A stretch of 32,812 nt of DNA. Origin: Candidatus Arthromitus sp. SFB-turkey (GTDB lineage Bacteria; Bacillota; Clostridia; Clostridiales; Clostridiaceae). Every line of letters starts with the position of its first letter. Position 1 is the stretch's first letter. The position numbers were made by a program, and so were the translations under genes. This document shows, piece by piece, positions 26,529 to 32,812 of the stretch. Under the pieces are notes generated by a model. That model ran no database searches and was not told where the DNA came from. It saw only the letters and a program-made list of their open reading frames with translations. The stretch is from NCBI RefSeq assembly GCF_001655775.1, contig NZ_LXFF01000014.1, positions 1-32,812 on the forward strand, given 5' to 3'.

Positions 26529-27269
26529 TTATTTTTCGTAATATTCCGCATTATGATAAACTTCTTGAACATCGTCATCTTCTTCTAACATATCAATAAA
26601 CTTTTCAAATTTTTCAATTTCTTCATCATTATTTAACATAATATAATTGTCTGATTGCAATCGTATTTCTGCTTCTAAAAAATCTATATCCTCTACTTCT
26701 AATTCTTGTTTTATCTTTCTAAAATTTTCAACATTGCTTTTAATAACATAAACTCCATCTCTTTCATGAGTTTGAAAATCATAAGCTCCATGTTCAAAAG
26801 CTATTTCCATTATTTCATCTTCACTTATATTTTGAGATATATCTACGACAATTTCACCAATTTCATTGAACATGTATTTAACACATCCACTTGATCCCAA
26901 ATTTCCTGAGTTTTTTGAAAATAAAAATCTTAGATTTCCTGCAGTTCTATTTTTATTATCCGTAAGAGTTTTAACTATTACAGCCACACCAAAAGGTCCA
27001 TATCCTTCATAAATAAGAGTTTCATAATTATTTCCCATTAACTCTCCAGAACCTTTTTTTATAGCCCTTTCAATAGTATCTCTTGGAACATTATTTTGCT
27101 GAGCCTTTTCTATAGCATCTCTTAATCTAGAATTTCCTTCAATATTAACACCGCCAATTTTAGCTGCAACAGATATTTCTTTTATAAGTTTTGTAAAAAT
27201 TTTTGACCTTTTTGAATCTACTTTATTTTTTCGCGCCTGTATATTATGCCATTTACTATGACCAGCCAT
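26529..27269 (-). CDS. yebC: YebC/PmpR family protein
   Basis: A 246-residue member of the YebC/TACO1 family, with the typical start MAGHSKWHNIQARKNKVDSK, then IEKAQQNNVPRDTIERAIKKG and YEGYGPFGVAVIV. Members were long annotated as transcriptional regulators; more recent work ties the family to translation, relieving ribosome stalling at proline-rich stretches. Its place at the end of an operon with hflX and yigZ supports a translation role. GGGGGAT precedes the ATG. Confidence 0.95.
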   Translation of the reverse strand: MAGHSKWHNIQARKNKVDSKRSKIFTKLIKEISVAAKIGGVNIEGNSRLRDAIEKAQQNNVPRDTIERAIKKGSGELMGNNYETLIYEGYGPFGVAVIVKTLTDNKNRTAGNLRFLFSKNSGNLGSSGCVKYMFNEIGEIVVDISQNISEDEIMEIAFEHGAYDFQTHERDGVYVIKSNVENFRKIKQELEVEDIDFLEAEIRLQSDNYIMLNNDEEIEKFEKFIDMLEEDDDVQEVYHNAEYYEK

Positions 27270-27279
27270 TTTTATCCCC

Positions 27280-27615
27280 CTATTTAATTTTTGGATGTTT
27301 TATAGAATTTTTATGTAATTTATCCTTCACAATTTCAAACAAATCAATATCTAAACTATTAGCTAACGATACAGTGTATATAAACACGTCTGCCAACTCT
27401 TCTCCAAAATGTTCAAACTTATCACTTTCTTTTATTTTTAAAGCCTCATCTGTTGTATCCCACTGAAATATCTCCATCAATTCTGCTGCTTCAATAGCAA
27501 TACTCATACTTAAATCTTTAGGATTCCTAAATTTATCCCAACCACGCTCTATTTCAAACTCCTTTATCATAGACTTTATATACGAAATATTTACATTATT
27601 ATCATTTAAAGCCAT
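27280..27615 (-). CDS. MazG-like nucleotide pyrophosphohydrolase
   Basis: A short all-alpha NTP pyrophosphohydrolase of the MazG superfamily. The metal-binding acidic motif is present: IAIEAAELMEIFQW followed by EELADVFIYTVSLAN (an ExxE...ExxD pattern). Such proteins cleave unwanted or non-canonical (d)NTPs. The frame is open to an ATG at 27630, but the ATG at 27615 has GGGAG 8 bases upstream, so I start there (111 residues). It lies 10 bases before yebC and 17 after yigZ. The exact substrate is unknown. Confidence 0.88.
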   Translation of the reverse strand: MALNDNNVNISYIKSMIKEFEIERGWDKFRNPKDLSMSIAIEAAELMEIFQWDTTDEALKIKESDKFEHFGEELADVFIYTVSLANSLDIDLFEIVKDKLHKNSIKHPKIK

Positions 27616-27632
27616 AAACCATTCTCCCATTT

Positions 27633-28286
27633 TTAAATTTCATTATCTAAATAATATTTACCCTCACTTTTAAAATACATAACATCTTCACCAATTTCAA
27701 TATCTAAATTGTTTGATGTTAACTCTATGATATTTAATTTTATCTCTTCTAAATTATTTTTCTCACATCTAATTTCAAAAATCACTTTATCTTCATATTG
27801 AATATTTTTAACATCTATCTTATTTTCATTAAAAAAATATTGAATTTTACCTATTAAATCATAATTAACTTTTATTTTAATATTGTTTCCCAAAATCTTA
27901 TTAGCTATTTGAGAATTTTTTATAGCACCACTCGCGGATTTAACATAAGCTCTTGTTAAACCTCCAACGCCTAAAAGAGTTCCTCCAAAATATCTAGTAA
28001 CAACAACAACGATATCTTTTAAATCATTTTTCTTTATAACTTCTATTATTGGTATACCTGCTGTTCCTTGTGGTTCTCCATCATCTGTATATCTTTGAAT
28101 CATCATATCTTTACCGATTATATACCCATAGACATTATGTCTTGCATCACTATGTTTGTGTTTAATTTTATCTATAAAAATTTTTGCCTCATTTTCATTT
28201 TCAACACGTTTTGTATAACCAATAAAAACAGATTTCTTTTCTTCGAATTCATAAATGCCTTCTCTTAAAACAGTTTTATAATCCAA
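27633..28286 (-). CDS. yigZ: YigZ/IMPACT family protein
   Basis: A 217-residue protein with the N-terminal IMPACT domain (signatures KHKHSDARHNVYGYIIG, RYTDDGEPQGTAGIPI and TRYFGGTLLGVGGLTRAY) and a C-terminal ferredoxin-like domain. The eukaryotic homologue IMPACT/Yih1 regulates the translation-stress kinase Gcn2; the bacterial role is unclear, though the fold resembles domain IV of elongation factor G. The start is TTG at 28286, with GGAG 9 bases upstream and no suitable ATG. It follows hflX by 3 bases. Confidence 0.93.
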   Translation of the reverse strand: MDYKTVLREGIYEFEEKKSVFIGYTKRVENENEAKIFIDKIKHKHSDARHNVYGYIIGKDMMIQRYTDDGEPQGTAGIPIIEVIKKNDLKDIVVVVTRYFGGTLLGVGGLTRAYVKSASGAIKNSQIANKILGNNIKIKVNYDLIGKIQYFFNENKIDVKNIQYEDKVIFEIRCEKNNLEEIKLNIIELTSNNLDIEIGEDVMYFKSEGKYYLDNEI

Positions 28287-28289
28287 AAT

Positions 28290-30095
28290 CTATTTCTCCA
28301 AATCTTTAATTATATATTTTTCATATTTTTTAAAATCATCTTCAGGAACATCAAAATTTACAAAAGTACCATTATCTAAATGCTCCTCTTTTAGAACAAT
28401 GTAATTATTATAAATAGAATTTAAAATTGAATAATCACTATAAGGTATATTGACTGAAATATTTTTATTAGTAACATTCAATTTATTTTCTATACTCTCT
28501 AACAGCCCATCTATATTAATTTTTTCAATAGCTGAAATAAATATAGAATGAGTTCCATAATCAGCCTCTATTTTTGTTTTAATATCTTGAAACTCTGAGT
28601 CTTTTAATTTATCTATTTTATTAAATACCAAAATTTTATTTGGATTTTTTATCCCGATTTCTCCTAATACAAAATCTGTTGTTTCTATTTCTTCTTTCCA
28701 AGTCTTTGAAGAAATATCTACAACATGAATCAATAAATCACTATAAATAATTTCTTCGAGGGTAGACTTAAAAGCTTCAACCAAGTCATGCGGAAGCTTT
28801 TTTATAAAACCTACTGTATCTGTAAGAGAAATTATAGTTTTTTTAGGAAGAACAACTTTTCTTGTAGTTGTATCGAGTGTTGCAAATAACATATCAGCTT
28901 CAAATACAAATTTATCTTCTAAAACATTATCATTTGATATTGAATAAATATAATTTCTTAAAGTTGACTTACCTGCATTAGTATAACCAACTATAGACAC
29001 TTGAGGAATTTTATTTTTTATTCTGCATTCTCTTTGAACATTTCTTTCAGATTTAATAATTTTTAATTGTTCCTTTAAATAATCAATTCTATTTCTTATA
29101 TGTCTTCTGTCAGTTTCAAGTTTCTTTTCTCCTGGACCTCGTGTTCCAATTCCTCCACCTGTTCTATTTAAAACAAAACCAAGACCCTTTAATCTTGAAT
29201 ACCTATATTTTAATTGTGCAAGTTCAACTTGATATTTTGAAACTTTTGATTTTGCACGCCTAGCAAATATTTCTAAAATTAAATTTGTTCGATCAATAAC
29301 TTTAATTCCTGAAAATTCTTCTAAATTTCTAATTTGAGAAGGAGATAAATCTTCATCAAATATTAAAACATCCACATTTTTGTGATAAGTTGACTGTAAA
29401 ATTTCTTGAAGTTTTCCTTTTCCAATATAATAAGACTTATCAATTTTCTCTCGTTTTTGAAAAAACATATCACAAATATTAACGTTACAAGCAAAAGCCA
29501 ACTCTTTTAATTCTTCTAAACTTTCTTTAGAATCACATCCAATTAAAACTGTATTTTCATTTATTTCATTATCATAAATTTCAACTTTAAGATTTTTTTC
29601 AATCTCTTGAATAACTGAAAAAATATCAAAATTAAAATATTTCTGTTCTTCTTTAAAAATAATTTCAGTAAAATTATTCTGGTTATCAAAATTTAAAAAT
29701 CCAATTGAAAAACTTTTTAATAATTTTTCATTAGTAACATTGACTGCTGAAATTGCATCAAGTTTTAAATTTTTAAGGGAAGCTATATCGACATTTGACA
29801 AATTAGGAAATGAATTTAAATGAGTATGTACAACTCTATATCCACTTAATTTCTTTTTTTCATTTGAATCAATTTTAATTTCTGCATTCACATTTGTTCC
29901 GATTGAAATACTATGTACAATTCCAAGTCTTGATATAACCACACAAATCTCTTTATTTATCTTCAAACTTATTTCAGCAATTTTTTTTAAAACAAATTCA
30001 TCAATAATAAAATTTTTATTAACTTTAACGTCATATAAAAGTTCAAGTTCTTGTATATAAGATTTTTTTACACCATCTATCTCTCCGTATATCAA
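28290..30095 (-). CDS. hflX: HflX ribosome-associated GTPase with an N-terminal JAMM-like extension
   Basis: HflX splits stalled or stressed 70S ribosomes. At 601 residues it is about 180 longer than the B. subtilis or E. coli protein. The HflX core begins near residue 183 (VLIGCDSKESLEELKEL), with the glycine-rich GGGIGTRGPGEKKLETDRR (313-331), G1 GYTNAGKST (370-378), G3 DTVGF and G4 NKID. The N-terminal extension contains HTHLNSFPNLSNVD (90-103), an exact HxH-x7-SxxD JAMM pattern, with E49 placed like the JAMM catalytic Glu. The start is TTG at 30095, 7 bases after GAGG in a long anti-Shine-Dalgarno match (GAGGTGATC). It leads the hflX-yigZ-MazG-yebC operon and has a clear promoter. The HflX call is certain; the protease-like domain is inferred from motif reading. 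Confidence 0.95.
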   Translation of the reverse strand: MIYGEIDGVKKSYIQELELLYDVKVNKNFIIDEFVLKKIAEISLKINKEICVVISRLGIVHSISIGTNVNAEIKIDSNEKKKLSGYRVVHTHLNSFPNLSNVDIASLKNLKLDAISAVNVTNEKLLKSFSIGFLNFDNQNNFTEIIFKEEQKYFNFDIFSVIQEIEKNLKVEIYDNEINENTVLIGCDSKESLEELKELAFACNVNICDMFFQKREKIDKSYYIGKGKLQEILQSTYHKNVDVLIFDEDLSPSQIRNLEEFSGIKVIDRTNLILEIFARRAKSKVSKYQVELAQLKYRYSRLKGLGFVLNRTGGGIGTRGPGEKKLETDRRHIRNRIDYLKEQLKIIKSERNVQRECRIKNKIPQVSIVGYTNAGKSTLRNYIYSISNDNVLEDKFVFEADMLFATLDTTTRKVVLPKKTIISLTDTVGFIKKLPHDLVEAFKSTLEEIIYSDLLIHVVDISSKTWKEEIETTDFVLGEIGIKNPNKILVFNKIDKLKDSEFQDIKTKIEADYGTHSIFISAIEKINIDGLLESIENKLNVTNKNISVNIPYSDYSILNSIYNNYIVLKEEHLDNGTFVNFDVPEDDFKKYEKYIIKDLEK

Positions 30096-30117
30096 AAGAT
30101 CACCTCACATGCTTTGA

Positions 30118-30146
30118 ATTATACTCTTTATAAAAAATATTGTCTA
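30118..30146 (-). promoter_or_regulatory. Sigma-A promoter of the hflX operon
   Basis: Minus-strand TAGACA (30141-30146) and TATAAT (30118-30123) are 17 bases apart. The predicted transcript starts only about 10-15 bases before the hflX ribosome-binding site. Confidence 0.8.
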
Positions 30147-30152
30147 TTTAAT

Positions 30153-30190
30153 ATTGTTCTAAATTAAATTAATTGTTCTAAATTAAATTA
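30153..30190. repeat. Two perfect 19-bp tandem repeats upstream of the hflX promoter
   Basis: ATTGTTCTAAATTAAATTA occurs twice without a gap (30153-30171 and 30172-30190). The array begins 7 bases upstream of the hflX -35 element, the place of an activator site or an A/T-rich upstream element. Confidence 0.9.
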
Positions 30191-30279
30191 TTTGTAATTT
30201 TTATAAAAATTAAGCTATTCAAAAGTATAGTTTATTAATTTCATGAAAGAATCTAAAATATCCAAATAAGATTCAAAAC

Positions 30280-30306
30280 AATTAAAGTTAAATTTTAACT
30301 TTAATT
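30280..30306. repeat. Palindrome with 12-bp perfect arms
   Basis: AATTAAAGTTAA (30280-30291) and TTAACTTTAATT (30295-30306) are exact inverted repeats around a 3-base loop. There is no U-run on either strand, so a terminator role is doubtful. Confidence 0.8.
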
Positions 30307-30341
30307 ATATAAATTACAAACATTTGTTTTAACCCATTGTA

Positions 30342-30370
30342 TTTACATTTTTTTTTGATAGATATATAAT
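30342..30370 (+). promoter_or_regulatory. Likely promoter of the penicillin-binding protein gene
   Basis: TTTACA (30342-30347) and TATAAT (30365-30370) are 17 bases apart on the plus strand. Used alone it would give a leader of about 290 bases. A nearer candidate (TTGAAT at 30594, TATAAA at 30614) has only 14 bases between the boxes. Confidence 0.6.
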
Positions 30371-30576
30371 TTACTTTGACAATCTCATCAAAAAACAAAT
30401 AAAAATTTGCGGGAAAACTTTGTGTAAAATGATAATTTAAATTCACACAACAATAAAAATAATAAAAGTAAAAAACGACAATATATTTAAAATTTTTCAA
30501 AGCATTTTAGATTTTTATTTTTAAATAATAGCTAAATTTATAATCTTAAAATTTGTTGGAGAATTTATTTTACAAT

Positions 30577-30628
30577 GTTACCAACATGATTTATTGAATT
30601 TAATACTTAACTATATAAATTTGGTAAC
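30577..30628. repeat. Spaced inverted repeat GTTACCAA/TTGGTAAC upstream of the PBP gene
   Basis: Exact 8-bp inverted arms at 30577-30584 and 30621-30628 are 44 bases apart centre to centre, about four helical turns. They lie 40-90 bases upstream of the start codon and could be paired operator half-sites or the base of a leader RNA stem. Confidence 0.7.
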
Positions 30629-30667
30629 CTTATCAAACAACAAGCAAGAATTTACTGGGAGGTATAT

Positions 30668-32812
30668 ATGTCAAACAATAATAACTCTGGTACTAGTTCA
30701 AATTCAAATAATAATAATAACGCAATTACTCCGAACCAGCCAAAAAACGAAAATGACAATAACAACAATAATAAAGTTAAGAATTTTTTTAAGGTATTTT
30801 TAATTTTTATATTAGTTATATCGTTGATAGGTATAGTTACAATTTCAGGATTTGTTTTCGCAATAGTTAAGACTTCCCCTCCATTAACAATAGAAGCTGT
30901 TACAGATTTAGATCAAGCTTCTCAGCTTTTTGATGCTAATGGTGAATTTATGGATGAAGTTTTAACGGCAGAAAAAAGATACGTTATATCATTAGATGAG
31001 ATGCCACTCACCTTACGTAATGCTTTCATAGCTATAGAAGACGAACGGTTTTATGAACATTCAGGTATAGATATACAACGTATAATAGGTGCAGTTTTAA
31101 CTGATATCAAAAAAATAATAAATAAAGAATCAGGACTTCATGGTGCATCTACAATAACTCAACAAGTTATAAAAAATAATATTTTGACAAATGAAGTATC
31201 AATAATAAGAAAAATTCGTGAAATTTATCTTACTTTAGAATTAGAAAAGCAAATGTCAAAAGATGAAATTCTCCAAGTTTATTTAAATACTATCTTCGTT
31301 GGTGGTAATGCTTATGGAGTAGAAGCAGGAGCACTTCAATATTTTTCCAAAAATGCAAGTGATTTAACTTTAGCTCAATCTGCTTTTTTGGCAGGATCTA
31401 CTCAACATCCAACAAAATACTATTCTAGTGCTGCTAACATTGAAGATAGTCAATTCTACAAAAATAGAACTTTAACTGTACTAAGTAAAATGTTAGAACT
31501 TGGATACATCACTCAAGAAGAACACAATAATGCTGTAAACGAAGTTAATAATGATCAAATTGGATTTAATATTAAAAGAATTAGTGATAGTTATAACTAT
31601 GAATGGTTTTCAAGACCTGTTGTTAAAGAACTTACCAAAGATTTAAAAGAAGTATATGGTTACACTGACGAAGAAATCAAATTACACTTAAGAAACGATG
31701 GACTTAAAATATATACAACTATGGATAAAGCTTTACAGGAACATTCACAATATATTTTAGACAACGCAACAAATTATATAAATCTTGGTGAATGGACTGA
31801 TGAAAATGGAATAAAACAACCTCAAATGTCATCCGTTGTAATTGATTTTAAAACTGGTCATGTAAAATCAATTATAGGTGGTAGAGGTGAACAAAGTGCT
31901 AATTCATATAACCGTGCAGCATCCGACAAGTTTTTAAGATCAATAGGATCTACAGCAAAACCTCTTACTGCATATACTCCTCTTATTGATTTAAAATTAG
32001 GTCACGCTGGAACAGGTGTTGAAGATTCTCCTTTATCAAAAGAACTTTCATCCAAATATGGTGGATGGAATCCAAGTAATGAAGTAAAAGGAAACTTTAT
32101 CGGATATACAAATGTTAGATATTCGCTGGAAAGATCAATAAATTTATCTGCTATAAAAATAACTGATCTAGTTGGTTTAGATAAGGCTTTAGAGTATGGT
32201 GAAAAATTTGGATTACATTATAACGAAAATTCCAAAACAAGTATTGCTACATTAGCCCTTGGTCAATTTAATAATGACCCTAATGATTTAGATGGAGGTA
32301 ATCCTCTAATATTAGCAGCTGCATATAGTGTATTTGCTAATGGAGGAATCCTAACAGAACCGATCACCTATACTCATGTAGTTGACAAAAATGGTAAAGT
32401 TATCTTAGAAAATATTCCAGAGAAAACACAAGTTGTTACTCCTGAAACTGCTTATATAATGTATGATTTATTAAAAGGACCTGTTGAAAGATATTCCTCT
32501 AGACCAGCTAAATTTGGGGATATACCTGTTGCAGGTAAGACAGGTACAACAGAAAATAATAAAGATTTATGGTTTGCTGGAATAACACCTTATATGGCTG
32601 GAGCTGTATGGATTGGTGCAGATAAACCTACAGAATTAAAAGACAAATGGGGAAATAAACCGTTTAGTGGATCTACTGCAAGTGCTTTATTTGGTAAAAT
32701 AATGTCCTTTGCACACGAATCTTTGCCACCAGTTGATATTCCTAGACCAGAAGATATAGTTTCTGCTAATATATGCAGTGTTTCTGGTTTATTAGCAACA
32801 TCATATTGTTAT
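30668..32812 (+). CDS. Class A penicillin-binding protein (bifunctional peptidoglycan synthase), 3' end outside the window
   Basis: A 1A-type peptidoglycan synthase with 715 residues visible. An Asn-rich cytoplasmic tail (1-38) is followed by a membrane anchor (about 40-67). The glycosyltransferase domain has the catalytic Glu in EDERFYEH (E124) and GASTITQQ. The transpeptidase domain has S428-TAK, S490-IN and K624-TGT, all intact, so both activities are expected. The start ATG has GGGAGG 5 bases upstream. The frame is open to the window edge, where NICSVSGLLAT marks the beginning of the C-terminal region. It is the only plus-strand gene here and stands opposite hflX. Confidence 0.95.
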   Translation, partial: MSNNNNSGTSSNSNNNNNAITPNQPKNENDNNNNNKVKNFFKVFLIFILVISLIGIVTISGFVFAIVKTSPPLTIEAVTDLDQASQLFDANGEFMDEVLTAEKRYVISLDEMPLTLRNAFIAIEDERFYEHSGIDIQRIIGAVLTDIKKIINKESGLHGASTITQQVIKNNILTNEVSIIRKIREIYLTLELEKQMSKDEILQVYLNTIFVGGNAYGVEAGALQYFSKNASDLTLAQSAFLAGSTQHPTKYYSSAANIEDSQFYKNRTLTVLSKMLELGYITQEEHNNAVNEVNNDQIGFNIKRISDSYNYEWFSRPVVKELTKDLKEVYGYTDEEIKLHLRNDGLKIYTTMDKALQEHSQYILDNATNYINLGEWTDENGIKQPQMSSVVIDFKTGHVKSIIGGRGEQSANSYNRAASDKFLRSIGSTAKPLTAYTPLIDLKLGHAGTGVEDSPLSKELSSKYGGWNPSNEVKGNFIGYTNVRYSLERSINLSAIKITDLVGLDKALEYGEKFGLHYNENSKTSIATLALGQFNNDPNDLDGGNPLILAAAYSVFANGGILTEPITYTHVVDKNGKVILENIPEKTQVVTPETAYIMYDLLKGPVERYSSRPAKFGDIPVAGKTGTTENNKDLWFAGITPYMAGAVWIGADKPTELKDKWGNKPFSGSTASALFGKIMSFAHESLPPVDIPRPEDIVSANICSVSGLLATSYCY

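Larger units (their letters stand above)
30096..30667. other. 572-base divergent intergenic region, no convincing gene
   Basis: This very AT-rich stretch separates hflX (minus) from the penicillin-binding protein gene (plus). Its short open frames have no family resemblance or good ribosome-binding sites. It holds the hflX promoter, two perfect 19-bp tandem repeats, a 12-bp-stem palindrome, a plus-strand promoter at 30342-30370, a diverged direct repeat of the downstream gene's ribosome-binding region, and GTTACCAA/TTGGTAAC inverted arms just before that gene. Confidence 0.75.

Noticed and set aside
30288-30500. 70-codon minus-strand frame in the divergent region
   Set aside because: The protein is low-complexity Tyr/Phe/Lys-rich, lacks a ribosome-binding site, and overlaps the palindrome and promoter.
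30594-30803. Plus-strand frame overlapping the start of the penicillin-binding protein gene
   Set aside because: It lies in a different frame from a clearly recognised gene that has a good ribosome-binding site.
1-32812. CRISPR arrays, tRNA or rRNA genes, insertion sequences, prophage
   Set aside because: I saw no regularly spaced repeats, no cloverleaf or rRNA-like GC-rich stretch, and no transposase, integrase or phage genes.

Overview
The window is AT-rich, tightly packed Firmicute chromosome. The clostridial gene order hflX–yigZ–yebC–bofC–ruvAB–queA–tgt–yajC–scfA–scfB–secD–secF–recJ–apt–rel–dtd–MBL–hisS–aspS is present, together with a type II fatty-acid operon in clostridial order. A BofC-like gene suggests an endospore former. 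Several genes usual at these positions are missing (acpP and an enoyl-ACP reductase, ruvC, the heme gene usually next to hisS), and recJ is reduced to a fragment lacking its active site. I infer a Clostridiaceae member with a trimmed genome; a host-adapted lineage such as segmented filamentous bacteria would fit, but the sequence does not prove it.

Layout, left to right. All genes to about 30.1 kb are on the minus strand. 1-247: start of an Rrf2-family regulator running off the window. 380-8317: fatty-acid operon transcribed fabH-fabD-fabG-fabF-accB-fabZ-accC-accD-accA, with a clear promoter before fabH and a terminator after accA. 8410-9630: glyA. 9730-16071: rel-dtd-MBL hydrolase-hisS-aspS, with a promoter and structured leader before rel. 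16218-17566: recJ remnant and apt. 17687-21505: the scfA/scfB peptide-maturation pair followed by secD-secF. 21609-25740: ruvA-ruvB-queA-tgt-yajC. 25819-26394: BofC-like protein with a sigma-G-like promoter. 26529-30095: hflX-yigZ-MazG-like-yebC. 30096-30667: a 572-base non-coding divergent region with repeats. 30668-end: a class A penicillin-binding protein on the plus strand, cut by the window.

How the genes work together. The acc genes make malonyl-CoA and the fab genes condense and process acyl-ACP, but ACP and the final enoyl reduction must be encoded elsewhere or supplied otherwise. Rel, Apt, Dtd and two tRNA synthetases form a translation and stringent-response block. YajC, SecD and SecF are Sec accessory proteins that bracket the six-cysteine peptide (SCIFF) and its radical SAM maturase. 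QueA and Tgt make queuosine-type tRNA. RuvAB migrates Holliday junctions.

The observations I rate highest are (1) a complete JAMM/MPN-type metalloprotease signature in the N-terminal extension of HflX, (2) an intact reading frame for a RecJ-like protein that has lost its metal-binding motifs and its C-terminal half, (3) a perfect 14-bp palindrome over the -10 and start region of the SCIFF promoter plus an attenuator-like hairpin between precursor and maturase, and (4) a diverged duplication of the penicillin-binding protein's ribosome-binding region in the divergent intergenic region.
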